Both the position numbers and the translations under genes were made by a program. The notes under the pieces were generated by a model. The model was not told the origin of the DNA. It saw nothing but the letters and a program-made list of their open reading frames with translations, and ran no database searches. From Mycolicibacterium komanii (GTDB lineage: Bacteria; Actinomycetota; Actinomycetes; Mycobacteriales; Mycobacteriaceae), in the NCBI RefSeq assembly GCF_001050035.1, contig NZ_CVTA01000011.1:434001-498000 (forward strand): DNA of 64,000 nucleotides. Direction: 5' to 3'. How positions within the stretch are numbered: the first letter of the stretch is position 1; every line of letters begins with the position of its first letter. Below are positions 1-8,873 of this stretch, piece by piece.

Positions 1-661
1 GCTGCCCGCCATGGCGTTGATGGGCACGAATCAGTCGGGCAAGCGGGTCGGTGATACGGAAGCGCTTGCTCCCCTTGCGCTCCAGGTGATCGATGGCACC
101 ACCGTCGAGGAGCCGTCCGGGAACACGTTCGTGTGGTCGTTCGGTGGCTTCGCGTTCGCCGTGCGGATGACCGGCAAGCCGTTCTCTGCCGAGACCGCGA
201 TCGTCATCGACGACAACGACGACGCGCTGCACCCCGACACCCGCGACAGCTGGCAGGAGTGGTTGCGATGGTCAAACCTCCTGAACTTCCGCACCGTACC
301 GGCGGTCATCACGACGCGCCACCAATCGGCCTATGCGACACCGGAAGAGCTCATAGTCGCGCCTGCCACGGAAACCGTGGAGCCCACGAGTCTTACCGGT
401 GCCTGGCTGGAGGCCTACGAGCAGGCAGACGGCGACGGTCAGGAGCTGATCGTCAAACTTGCCGACACCGAGGTGCCCACCCCCGACGTGGGCGAGGAGA
501 TTGACGGAATTCCGGTCGAATTGTCCTGGCCGACATGGCGCGTTGCTGTCGACCTCGGTCTCGACGACAGCGACCGTCAGCGTCTGACAGCAGCCGGGTG
601 GACCGTATTTCCGCCAGATCTCAACTCACTCACAGCGGCCCTGCAGAACGGAGGCGCGTAG
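1..661 (+). CDS. C-terminal part of a large protein, probably a helicase (5' end outside window)
   Basis: The frame is open from the first base of the window, so the gene begins upstream; the ATG at position 11 is internal. About 220 residues are visible, with an aromatic-rich stretch (WSFGGFAFAVRM, then QEWLRWSNLLNF) and an acidic tail, but no complete helicase motif. The stop codon TAG shares its last base with the GTG start of the UvrD-type helicase gene, so the two are almost certainly co-translated. The call as the tail of a DEAD/DEAH-type helicase is inference from this coupling and from general resemblance to the ends of large actinobacterial helicases in defence islands. The missing upstream sequence would settle it. 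Confidence 0.45.
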   Translation, partial: LPAMALMGTNQSGKRVGDTEALAPLALQVIDGTTVEEPSGNTFVWSFGGFAFAVRMTGKPFSAETAIVIDDNDDALHPDTRDSWQEWLRWSNLLNFRTVPAVITTRHQSAYATPEELIVAPATETVEPTSLTGAWLEAYEQADGDGQELIVKLADTEVPTPDVGEEIDGIPVELSWPTWRVAVDLGLDDSDRQRLTAAGWTVFPPDLNSLTAALQNGGA

Positions 662-2871
662 TGCCCCAAATCATCCTCGGTCCAGGATTGAAGAAGCTCG
701 ACGGCAGCCTGCAGAAGGCGACCTACGGGTTCCTGACCAAGCTAGCCGCCGACGACACTGCGCCCGGGCTGCACATAGAACCGATCAACAACTCTGTCGA
801 CCCGCGAGTCCGCACCGGGCGTGTCGACATCTCCTACCGCGCCGTCTTGTTCAAACTTCAAGGAAGTCAAGAGGATGCGTCCTATGTATTCGCTGGAACG
901 TATCCGCACGACGAGGCAATCGAGGTAGCCCAGAAGTCCAAGATTCAGATCAACCCGCGGAACGGCGTTGCCGAACTTATCCCTGTCGACGATGTCGTTG
1001 CGCCGCCCACACCGGTGTCATTACCCCCCACTGCACCAGCTGCCGTGGAAAGCGCTGAGCGGAGCCTACGACAACGCGAGTACGCCGTTGATGACCTGAC
1101 GGCTCTCGGTATCGATGCGTCCTATGCTGAAGGCGCAATGGATCTGGTGGGCGAGGACGCGGTGCTCGAATACGCCGATTCTGCTCCGGCGTCATGGCAG
1201 GGGCATGCCCTGATCGACCTCTACACCGGCGAGTCGTTCACCGAAATCAAGGCGAAATACCAACTGGAAGAACCTGTTTCGGTTGACACGGCAGACGACG
1301 ACGCGGTGCTCAAAGCGATGCGGCACCCGGCCGCCAGAATGGAATTCGCCTTTATCGAGGACAACGAGGAGCTGCGGGCAGCGATCGAGAACCCGGACTT
1401 CGCGGCTTGGCGGATCTTCCTGCATCCGGAGCAGCGCGACTACACGACCCGTGATAGAAGTGGCGCGTTCCGTCTGACGGGTGGCGCCGGCACCGGTAAG
1501 ACCGTGGTACTGCTGCACCGAGCGCGGGAACTGCAGCGTCGAAACCCCGAGGCACGGATCGTGCTCACGACATTTAATCACACACTCGCCGAGGGGCTTA
1601 CGGAGCAACTGAGGATTCTCGACTCATCCATTGCATTGGCGAGCGACCTCGGGAAACCCGGAATCTACGTCGCCGGCGTCGACAGTATCGCCCGCAGAAT
1701 ACTGGCGCTCTCCACCACACTGGGAGGCGGCAACGGGGAGCCAGGTCCTGTTGCCCGCGTCCTCGGACCGCGAACGGCCGAGGTGCTCAAGGTGACGCAG
1801 GGGCACGCGTGGAAAGCCGCCGCGGACCAACACGCTGGTGAACTTCCCGATGCGCTTCGAGCGCCGTCCTTCCTTGAGGCCGAATACTCGACGGTGGTTC
1901 TGCCCAACCGAATTACTACTCGAGACGAGTACCTGAAGGTTCGCCGACCCGGCCGCGGTGTAGCTCTGAACCGCGCACGTCGTAACGCGTTGTGGGACAT
2001 CATCGAAACGTATCGCGCCGGGGCGGCAGCGGAGGGATCGACGGATTTTGATGAGAAGGCGCTCATAGCGGCACAGGTTCTCGATGGGAATGGCGCACGA
2101 CCTGCTGATCACGTCCTCGTCGATGAAGCCCAGGATCTAAGCCCGTCGCGACTGCTTCTCGTGCGCTCGCTAGTTGCACCCGGTCCGAACGACCTGTTTC
2201 TGGCAGAAGATTCGCATCAGCGGATCTATGGTCAGCGGATCACGTTGAGCCGCTATGGAATCCACATCGTGGGGCGGTCACGCCGCTTGACGTTGAACTA
2301 CCGGACGACGCAAGAGAACCTGCGATACGCACTCAACATCTTGTCAGGCGAGGAGTACACGAACCTCGCTGAGGAGGCCGAGACCTCGGCGGGTTACCGT
2401 TCTGCACGACGCGGTCCGAAGCCCGTGATCGTCGCGGCGGAGTCATTGACCGATCAGTACGACAAGGTCGCCGAACTGGTACGCGGGTGGCTCGACGGTG
2501 GCACAGCCCCGGAGAGCATTGGCCTCTTGGTACCAACACGGAAGGACGCGGAAAGTCTCCCTCGCGCGCTTGGCGACAGAGACGTGACAGTCGCATTTGT
2601 CGACCGTGACAAATCCGGTCCGCCTAAGACGCCTGTCGTGATGACCATGCACAGAGCCAAAGGTATGGAATTCGCCAAAGTCGTACTCGTCGGCGTGGGG
2701 GAGAAGTCCCTGCCGCGGGCCTATGTAGTGGACTCCCTGCCCGACGAAGAACGTGACGACATGCTGCGTCGAGAGCGGTCGTTACTGTATGTGGCAGCGA
2801 CTCGTGCGCGCGATGAGTTGGTGGTGATGTACGTCGGCAAACCGAGCGAACTGCTGCCGACTGCCAGCTAG
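661..2871 (+). CDS. UvrD/REP-type superfamily 1 helicase with an N-terminal RelE-like region
   Basis: A 736-residue protein starting at GTG 661, which overlaps the preceding stop by one base. An ATP-dependent SF1 DNA helicase is indicated by Walker A TGGAGTGKT near residue 273, motif II VDEAQD near 487, motif IV LNYRTT, motif V MTMHRAKGMEF and motif VI LLYVAATRARDE near the C-terminus. Residues 35-105 (GLHIEPI, RVDISYRAVLF) resemble the RelE/ParE toxin fold seen at the N-terminus of some UvrD-like proteins; this is a weak match by eye. The stop overlaps, tail to tail, the end of the minus-strand 80-residue gene by 4 bp. Its place beside McrBC genes suggests DNA defence or repair, in partnership with the upstream protein. 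Confidence 0.85.
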   Translation: MPQIILGPGLKKLDGSLQKATYGFLTKLAADDTAPGLHIEPINNSVDPRVRTGRVDISYRAVLFKLQGSQEDASYVFAGTYPHDEAIEVAQKSKIQINPRNGVAELIPVDDVVAPPTPVSLPPTAPAAVESAERSLRQREYAVDDLTALGIDASYAEGAMDLVGEDAVLEYADSAPASWQGHALIDLYTGESFTEIKAKYQLEEPVSVDTADDDAVLKAMRHPAARMEFAFIEDNEELRAAIENPDFAAWRIFLHPEQRDYTTRDRSGAFRLTGGAGTGKTVVLLHRARELQRRNPEARIVLTTFNHTLAEGLTEQLRILDSSIALASDLGKPGIYVAGVDSIARRILALSTTLGGGNGEPGPVARVLGPRTAEVLKVTQGHAWKAAADQHAGELPDALRAPSFLEAEYSTVVLPNRITTRDEYLKVRRPGRGVALNRARRNALWDIIETYRAGAAAEGSTDFDEKALIAAQVLDGNGARPADHVLVDEAQDLSPSRLLLVRSLVAPGPNDLFLAEDSHQRIYGQRITLSRYGIHIVGRSRRLTLNYRTTQENLRYALNILSGEEYTNLAEEAETSAGYRSARRGPKPVIVAAESLTDQYDKVAELVRGWLDGGTAPESIGLLVPTRKDAESLPRALGDRDVTVAFVDRDKSGPPKTPVVMTMHRAKGMEFAKVVLVGVGEKSLPRAYVVDSLPDEERDDMLRRERSLLYVAATRARDELVVMYVGKPSELLPTAS

Positions 2872-3110
2872 CTTCTCAGGCGAGGAAATGTGTCTTTGAT
2901 GATTTCGAGGAGCTTCGCAGCCGATTCTTCGTCGAGCTCGATGATCTGGCTCGGCTTAGGTTCGGACTTGCGTTCGTCCGAACCAAGAGTGGCTAAGCGC
3001 AGCAGCTTTGTTCCGTTAGCCGTATAGACGATGCTGTGGGTGCAATCCACGTCCGTACGCGGCGGACGCGCTGCCGTCGGGTCTGGCCGGAAAGAACGGA
3101 TACGTGCCAT
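2868..3110 (-). CDS. 80-residue protein of unknown function at the end of the mcrBC operon
   Basis: The start lies 9 bp after the mcrC stop, so the gene is most likely the last of a four-gene operon (coiled-coil protein, McrB, McrC, this). The product is small, soluble and basic at the N-terminus. Its C-terminal half (SQIIELDEESAAKLLEIIKDTF) looks helical and acidic, as in a small partner or regulatory protein. I recognise no family. It could be an accessory of the McrBC complex, but position is the only evidence. Its end overlaps the convergent helicase gene by 4 bp. Confidence 0.6.
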   Translation of the reverse strand: MARIRSFRPDPTAARPPRTDVDCTHSIVYTANGTKLLRLATLGSDERKSEPKPSQIIELDEESAAKLLEIIKDTFPRLRS

Positions 3111-3119
3111 ATGCGTAAG

Positions 3120-4385
3120 CTACTTCAAACTATCTGATATGCGTGGGAAATCGTCGCCAGACAGCCAAGCGGCGACATGGTGCGCCAAGTCATCGGCCGC
3201 CTTGCCTGGGACGGACTCGGTATTCCAGTTGAACCCGTTGACTTCCACAGGACCTATGCGGACGTGCTCACCGATTTCCTTGGGGCCAAATGCAATTACC
3301 GCGGCCTTGCTGACTCCGTAACCAGTCGCGAACGTGGTTACTTGGTTGAGGTCGCTACGTCGGATCAGACCGTCCGATGCCCACTTGTACTTGACGTCGC
3401 CGACAGCGGCCGTGTTGCCGAAGAGAAGATCGGGATACAGCGTGCGCTTCTGATCGCCGGCTAGTTGCAAACCACGCTTCGTGATCGGACAGGTGGAACT
3501 CAGGCGTGTGGAAAGAGTGTTGCGAACACCTGCCTCGACCGCGTCCGGCGTACGGCAAAGGAATGTCCACATGTTGGCCGCCCCTTCGTGCATCGAGACG
3601 CCGCCGGCATTGAGGATGAGCATTGCCAACGGATGGACGTCGGTGTAGCTGCGCGTCAGCGCATCGGGTCGTGCCCGAAAGTCGTCGTGCCGAAGGTCAC
3701 CGACATCGCTCAGGCGGTGCTGGATTCGCCTGCACCGCGCACGAAGGTCGTCGGGCAGGCCCGGAAACCCGAGCAGCCTGAGTGCGGCCGCCTTCACCAC
3801 TCTGTTCAAACTTGTGTCGTCACCGCGTACTTCGTATTCGCAGCGGATCGTTGGTCGACCTACGAGCACGGATCGCGCCGTGGCTATCGTGTGGATTCGT
3901 CCGCGCGCACATGTGATGTCGTTCGTGATGCGGGTGTAATCGGTCACCAGTCCGTGGCGAAGAAGCGTTTCGCACGTTTCGACGAACCAGGCAGCGATGA
4001 CAAGGAAGAAATTCGGGTCGATGCCGAGCCGTGACCGCTCGAGGAGATGTCTGGGAAGCTGGTCGGATTCCGCGAACAGGTAGAGCAGGTGGGGTAGCGG
4101 AATCTTCGGGTCGACGATGAGTTGGGTTTGCCCGAGGCCGATCACCCCGATCGCATCCGACACGCGCACCGAATATTCTCCGTCCGACAGCCCGGTGCAG
4201 CGCACCACTGCGCGGGCCGGAGACTCGTCGGTTTCCTCGGGATCGTCGCCCCACCAGCGCTTCTGAGATGCGAGAACCTTGCCGATCCGCCGCAGCCCGG
4301 CAGCTTCGGCTGGTGTCAGCGCCAGACGCTTATCGGTGGACTCGATCAGTCGAAGCGTTCTCACGTCAATTGCTGGCTCGGCCAT
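3120..4385 (-). CDS. mcrC: McrC-type nuclease subunit of a McrBC restriction system
   Basis: A 421-residue protein. McrC proteins bridge the McrB GTPase ring and supply the nuclease that cuts modified DNA. The C-terminal half carries a PD-(D/E)xK nuclease core, YPDLLF near residue 317 followed by GDVKYKW with D330 and K332. The N-terminal 150 residues match the McrC DUF2357-like region (SVRVSDAIGVIGL, LFAESD). The start overlaps the end of mcrB by 25 bp, as expected for subunits made together. The length is normal for the family and all catalytic residues appear present. The DNA modification recognised cannot be read from McrC; it depends on the EVE domain of the McrB partner. Confidence 0.9.
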   Translation of the reverse strand: MAEPAIDVRTLRLIESTDKRLALTPAEAAGLRRIGKVLASQKRWWGDDPEETDESPARAVVRCTGLSDGEYSVRVSDAIGVIGLGQTQLIVDPKIPLPHLLYLFAESDQLPRHLLERSRLGIDPNFFLVIAAWFVETCETLLRHGLVTDYTRITNDITCARGRIHTIATARSVLVGRPTIRCEYEVRGDDTSLNRVVKAAALRLLGFPGLPDDLRARCRRIQHRLSDVGDLRHDDFRARPDALTRSYTDVHPLAMLILNAGGVSMHEGAANMWTFLCRTPDAVEAGVRNTLSTRLSSTCPITKRGLQLAGDQKRTLYPDLLFGNTAAVGDVKYKWASDGLIRRSDLNQVTTFATGYGVSKAAVIAFGPKEIGEHVRIGPVEVNGFNWNTESVPGKAADDLAHHVAAWLSGDDFPRISDSLK

Positions 4386-6487
4386 AGTTCCGCGAGACTG
4401 AACTCGTCGACCATCCTCGGTTGATCAAAGAAGTATTCGGCGATAAGCGGCAGAATCTGCCGATACCACGTCCGGCGAAGGTCGCTAGCCGTGTACAGGC
4501 GTCGCATGAAGAAGCTATGGCCCACGGTGTGGTGGTCGTCTATGTGCTCGCGGAGCTTCGTGTTCAGGCTCTTGAAGCCATCGATGAGATCATCGACCTC
4601 CGAATGGTTGCCTTCCTTGTCGTAATAGCGTTCCAGAATCTCGGCCCGCGGCGGGCAGTCGAAGATATCGAAACGGCGGCGCAGAGCCGTGTCAACGCTT
4701 CTGATGCTGCGGTCGGCAGTGTTCATCGTGCCAATGACGAAAAGGTTTTCGGGCAAGGAGAACTTGTCGCGGTGCAGCAGCTGGATTTCTCTGCCGCGGT
4801 ACTCAAGCAGGTACAGCAGCTCACCGAAAACGCTCGGCAGGTTCGCACGGTTGATCTCGTCGATGACGAGTACGACGGGATGGTCAACACTTCGGGCGAA
4901 ATCAGCGATCTTGATGAGCTTTCCCTCGATTACCTCGAAGGACACTTGGCCCTGGTCAGTAGCGACAGGGCGGAGCCCCTCGACGAAGTCTTCGTAGGAG
5001 AAGCTCGGGTGAAACTGGACCAGCTGTGACGTGCCTGGGCGGCCACCTGTCAGGTGCGCGGCCACTTTCTCGGCGACATATGTCTTTCCGGTTCCGGGCG
5101 GCCCGGCGAGGATGACTTGGGGCCTGTGCGTAAGCAGTGTTTCGACGAGGTCGTCGACTTCGTCTTTGTTCCAATAGATCTCACTTATTAGCCAGTCGTG
5201 AGAGGGAGCGACTTCCACCGGCTCCGCAGAGCGATCGAGCAGGGTGCGCAGCATCTCCCACTGCTGGTGCGTCACCGGGAAGTTTGTGCCGTTCGGTTGT
5301 TTGATGATCTGGAGATCCCTCAAGATCGGGTGGTTGACGAGATCGCTGCGTCTAACCGGATGATCGAGGAGGTTCTGATCGAGCCGGTATCCGATGGCCC
5401 GGCTTTGTGCGGGTGCATCGTCCGGCTCCCAGTCCTCGCGCGGACGGACAAAGCTCTCACCGACGACCGTCCCCGTCGCGTAGACGCCGGCGTCCGGGCC
5501 CGACACCCACAACAAGACCGTGTCGCCGTCCGCGACCTCGTCGACATGCTGGCGTAGCAGCCAGCTGTCGGTTGTACCGGGTCCGACATTTGGCTTCTTG
5601 AGCATCTCGCGCAGATCGAACAATTGGGGATTCGACTGAAAGATCCAGACCTTACGATTCTTCGGAGATGGTTTCCTCCACCGCTTCTCGTACGCGGGGT
5701 CGCGGTAGAAGTCGACGGGACGCGCGGCCTCTTGGGTCAGTGTGGCGTAGATGCGATGCAGATCGACGTCGACATCGTCGGTCGCTCCTTCCGGCAGGCA
5801 CTCCTGCGCGAACGCATCGCGAATTTGCTCCCGTTGGCTCTGCGTGATGATCGGCAGGTAGAACCAGGGGAATGCTAGATACAGCAGCGCCTGTCGTTGT
5901 GCCGCTTCACTCGCGCCTGGAGCGTTGCGCACGAATGCCCGAAAGGAGAGCGGATCACCGAGGGCATCTCGACGCACCTGCTCCGGCTGGCCGCATGCGT
6001 AGTGGGCGAAGGTGATGAGCCACCGCAGTCGGGCGAATCGACCACTCTTGAACCCGACTCCGCCGCGAAACATGCCGTGGGACAGCGCCGCTTCGACTTC
6101 CGGGGGGATGGACACCGGTGGGTCGAGGTCCTCGATCGGCAGGCAGATCAGCTCTCGTTTTCGGACCCGACCGTAGTCGCCAAGCGGCAGAAGGTTCAGC
6201 AAGATCAGATCTGCGAACAGTAGCCGGGCTTCCCGCGAGGTCGTACTGACCTGCTTGCGCAGCTTGTTGTCGAAGCTCTCAGACGACTCGTCGGGACTGT
6301 CGACGTACACGCTCACCAACTCCGCGGCGGCTGATTGAGTCCAAGCCTGCTCGGAGGGTGACAACGTCGAGTTGCCGTTGAGCAGTCCGTCCGTCAGGAT
6401 TCGCGGCCCTAGTGTCTCGATGAATGGGGTGCCTTCGCGCCCCATTCCGCTGTAGGCCTTGGTGCCTAGATCGGTGATTTCCGGCAT
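4361..6487 (-). CDS. mcrB: McrB-type AAA+ GTPase with an internal EVE domain
   Basis: A 708-residue motor subunit of a modification-dependent (type IV) restriction system. Residues 1-270 are a helical region I cannot assign. Residues about 278-420 look like an EVE domain (KVWIFQSNP, GDTVLLWVSG, AGVYATGTVVG), a PUA-like fold that reads modified cytosine. Residues 440-708 are the AAA+ core: Walker A AGPPGTGKT at 461, Walker B VVLVIDEIN at 538 and the McrB signature MNTADRS at 588. Classical E. coli McrB has a different N-terminal DNA-binding domain, so this belongs to the EVE-McrB group. It lies 82 bp downstream of a coiled-coil gene and overlaps mcrC. Likely target: 5-methyl- or hydroxymethyl-cytosine-type DNA, by inference. 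Confidence 0.9.
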   Translation of the reverse strand: MPEITDLGTKAYSGMGREGTPFIETLGPRILTDGLLNGNSTLSPSEQAWTQSAAAELVSVYVDSPDESSESFDNKLRKQVSTTSREARLLFADLILLNLLPLGDYGRVRKRELICLPIEDLDPPVSIPPEVEAALSHGMFRGGVGFKSGRFARLRWLITFAHYACGQPEQVRRDALGDPLSFRAFVRNAPGASEAAQRQALLYLAFPWFYLPIITQSQREQIRDAFAQECLPEGATDDVDVDLHRIYATLTQEAARPVDFYRDPAYEKRWRKPSPKNRKVWIFQSNPQLFDLREMLKKPNVGPGTTDSWLLRQHVDEVADGDTVLLWVSGPDAGVYATGTVVGESFVRPREDWEPDDAPAQSRAIGYRLDQNLLDHPVRRSDLVNHPILRDLQIIKQPNGTNFPVTHQQWEMLRTLLDRSAEPVEVAPSHDWLISEIYWNKDEVDDLVETLLTHRPQVILAGPPGTGKTYVAEKVAAHLTGGRPGTSQLVQFHPSFSYEDFVEGLRPVATDQGQVSFEVIEGKLIKIADFARSVDHPVVLVIDEINRANLPSVFGELLYLLEYRGREIQLLHRDKFSLPENLFVIGTMNTADRSIRSVDTALRRRFDIFDCPPRAEILERYYDKEGNHSEVDDLIDGFKSLNTKLREHIDDHHTVGHSFFMRRLYTASDLRRTWYRQILPLIAEYFFDQPRMVDEFSLAELWPSQQLT

Positions 6488-6569
6488 TCAATCCCCCAGT
6501 GCTCTGCTGTGCCCGTCTTGTCCCGAGACTGATTGCGCTCACATGGCGCCCGAGCCGATTCCGCCGCGG

Positions 6570-7850
6570 CTAGCGATCCGTCGTCTCGTCAATGGACTTG
6601 CGCCTCCTGAAGGCAAACTCGCCGCTGCGCGACGATTTCAGGAACTTGCTGACAGCCGTGTAGCCCTCGGTGGCCGCGGAAAGCGCCTGCGTTGCAGTCT
6701 GATTAGCGATCTCGGCGGCAGCCTGAAGGGCCTGCTTTGGGGTAGGTGCGGTGAACTCCGACCACTCCAAGAGCTGGGCCCTTCGAGCATTGGCAAACCG
6801 GTCGAGGTCTTCACGCAACTTTGGAAGATCTCGGGCAAGGCCTTGCACTGACCAGAATCGGAAACCGTCGATAGCCTCCGTCCGCGACACCGCATCAAGC
6901 ACTTCCTGCGCTCGTCGATACAACTCACCATCGGCAACCGTCTGGCGAGCAAGCAGGTCCCGCGCGTCGTCGAGAACCTTCTGGAGATGCTGCGGCTCAC
7001 TCGCCTCGACCCGGGCGATACGCAAACGCTGCCACTTGAACAGAGATTCCTCAGCCACAACGAGCAGGCTCAATGTCTCACCCAGTTGTTGGTTTTCGAC
7101 CGCTGTGACCACGAATTGGGCACGGTCCTGAATGGGCCGTGTCGGATCGAAGGACTTGAGGGTAGCCAGTGCGTGTTGGCGCAGTTGTTCAACGGTGCGA
7201 TTCAAGCCCGGTCCGATGCCCGATATCCAGTCCCAATCGGCGTCGGAGAATGATCCGTGCTTTTCCAGGTAGGCGACCATTCGGTCCACCGACATCCTGT
7301 CGCCGAGAACATCGCCAGATCTGCTCGCCTGGGCGAGGCGCAACACCTCCTCCACTTTGTCCTCGACCCGCGCTACTGCATCCTCCACTTCACTGATAGC
7401 AGTTTTGAGGGCCAATTGGACGGCAAGCATCTGAGCCGACATCATCCTGGCGGGGTTGACGTCGGTCGGCTTCCACTGCAGCTGGCTCCGGAATCTGTTG
7501 TCTGTGCCCCGCGTCATCATCCGGAAGAACCCGTCGGTGCCCGGTATTAACCGCCCTTTGCGGATCGCTTCGAGACTGTCAGGGTGGAGTTGCACAAACT
7601 TCGCCGATTGACCCAGGAATGACGCCGCACCGGCGGCCGCGCCCGTTGCGTTACCGATCCCTGCCTTGTCAATGCCGACGACCTGGACAGCATGACCCAC
7701 GGTGTTCTTGATGTGCTCGAGGTAGGCATCGACTCCGCGAGGATCGCCGCCGACAAGCACACCCTCCGGCTGCACTGAGACCACTACTTCCGCGGTCTGA
7801 TCGCCCGGTCGATCGACCCCTCCGCCCGCCTCAACCTCCTCGTTAGGCAC
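6570..7850 (-). CDS. Uncharacterised coiled-coil protein upstream of EVE-McrB
   Basis: A 426-residue protein of no family I recognise. The N-terminal 30 residues are acidic and disordered-looking. A small-residue segment (GIGNATGAAAGAASFLG) follows and may be membrane-associated. Residues about 145-185 (ALKTAISEVEDAVARVEDKVEEVLRLA) form a clear coiled coil, and more long helices run to the C-terminus, which ends in a basic patch. It is the first gene of the mcrBC operon and diverges from a nuclease gene over a palindromic site. Coiled-coil partners are known beside some McrBC systems (the CoCoNuT group), so a role as scaffold or effector of the restriction complex is plausible but unproven. 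Confidence 0.65.
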   Translation of the reverse strand: MPNEEVEAGGGVDRPGDQTAEVVVSVQPEGVLVGGDPRGVDAYLEHIKNTVGHAVQVVGIDKAGIGNATGAAAGAASFLGQSAKFVQLHPDSLEAIRKGRLIPGTDGFFRMMTRGTDNRFRSQLQWKPTDVNPARMMSAQMLAVQLALKTAISEVEDAVARVEDKVEEVLRLAQASRSGDVLGDRMSVDRMVAYLEKHGSFSDADWDWISGIGPGLNRTVEQLRQHALATLKSFDPTRPIQDRAQFVVTAVENQQLGETLSLLVVAEESLFKWQRLRIARVEASEPQHLQKVLDDARDLLARQTVADGELYRRAQEVLDAVSRTEAIDGFRFWSVQGLARDLPKLREDLDRFANARRAQLLEWSEFTAPTPKQALQAAAEIANQTATQALSAATEGYTAVSKFLKSSRSGEFAFRRRKSIDETTDR

Positions 7851-7916
7851 ACTAATTCCTTCCCCAATTAGCCGGCTACGCCAGCAATCGGCCGATGTGC
7901 CTCAGCCGCTCGCGGT

Positions 7917-7943
7917 CTTTGGTAAGTGATTGACATACCAAAG
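7917..7943. promoter_or_regulatory. Perfect 8-bp inverted repeat between divergent defence genes (probable operator)
   Basis: CTTTGGTA at 7917-7924 and its exact reverse complement TACCAAAG at 7936-7943 flank an 11-bp centre. The centre contains TTGACA (7930-7935), a match to the sigma-A -35 hexamer in the direction of the nuclease gene; no convincing -10 follows. The site lies 66 bp upstream of the coiled-coil/mcrBC operon and 44 bp upstream of the nuclease gene, so a dimeric regulator bound here could control both. No regulator gene is adjacent. Confidence 0.5.
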
Positions 7944-7987
7944 CGTGCTTGAAACATTCAGGTCCAGAAATTCCGATTAGCTTTGTG

Positions 7988-8707
7988 ATGGGAGTCGACG
8001 TGGGCCCGCGGTTGACGAAGGAAGTCCGTCTTGACCGCCTCGTGGAAAAGGTCCGTCGGCGGGTGGATGAGACTCCGGCCTCGGCAAGGTCGCTTAAACA
8101 CATGCCCAGCAGCAAGCTGAGCGTATTGGTCCGGGAGGCGGGGTACGAGCGGAAGTCGCGTCCACTGCTCGATGAACTCAGCGACCGGCTGCGCGCCGTC
8201 GGCGTTGAGTTCAGCCCCGACCTGCTGGACACCGACAACACCCCTGAAACACAGATCCGCTTTTTTGATGCCAACCGGCGCGTTAAAGGGCCGCAACCCG
8301 CTCGACAGCTGTTCAAGGAAGAAGCCCAACTTTCACAGTTCCTCTGGATGAACAAGCACTTCCTGACTCAAGCGATGAAGAATCTCAGGCTGAGGGACCG
8401 TGAGAAGGTACTTGCGCCAGGCTGTAGGCCGGACCTCGTCGCGATCGACAGGAAGAGCCGGGAGCTTGTTGGTATCGAATTGAAGGCGGGGGAGCCCGAC
8501 CAGGGGATCGTCGCCCAAGCCGCTAGATACATGTCAGCCCTGAAGCAGCGGGCCGATGCTGAGGGGCTTCGAGGCGCCCGTCTGGTGATCATCACCGGCC
8601 AAGCGGACGAGAGCCTGGAAGAACTCGTGCGGATACAGTCCACGCACATCGGCGTAAAATGCGAATGGTTCATTTACCGCGTGCGCTTTGAGTTGAGCAA
8701 GCCATAA
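7988..8707 (+). CDS. NucS/RecB-like PD-(D/E)xK endonuclease family protein
   Basis: A 239-residue protein from ATG 7988; a TTG start at 7949 would add 13 residues and neither has a strong ribosome site. The C-terminal half carries the nuclease core in order: CRPDLVAID (D149), VGIELKAG (E164, K166) and a following QAARYM helix (Q177, Y181). The arrangement resembles the catalytic domain of NucS/EndoMS and related DUF91-type nucleases. The N-terminal 110 residues lack the NucS DNA-binding domain as I know it, so this is a homologue of the nuclease half, not mycobacterial NucS. It stands alone, divergent from mcrBC, inside a defence island, so a role in cutting invading DNA is likely but inferred. 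Confidence 0.75.
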   Translation: MGVDVGPRLTKEVRLDRLVEKVRRRVDETPASARSLKHMPSSKLSVLVREAGYERKSRPLLDELSDRLRAVGVEFSPDLLDTDNTPETQIRFFDANRRVKGPQPARQLFKEEAQLSQFLWMNKHFLTQAMKNLRLRDREKVLAPGCRPDLVAIDRKSRELVGIELKAGEPDQGIVAQAARYMSALKQRADAEGLRGARLVIITGQADESLEELVRIQSTHIGVKCEWFIYRVRFELSKP

Positions 8708-8873
8708 ATAGCGCTGTGTACCCACGCGTTGGAGCCCGACGGCACGGTGCGGACCGTCCGGCTGGTACCCACCGTGTAATCACGGCCAGACCGGCTGGCA
8801 GGTCCGTGCTTGCGGCACCACGCGCGTCCGGTCTTGCTGTTGTCGAAGTTCACCCGGTCGGCCCCCACTCCTC

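Noticed and set aside
8708..8873. Possible small gene between the nuclease and dprA (67-residue minus-strand frame)
   Set aside because: It overlaps the ends of both neighbours, has no ribosome site that I can see and no recognised family. The sequence may hold a remnant but I cannot support one.
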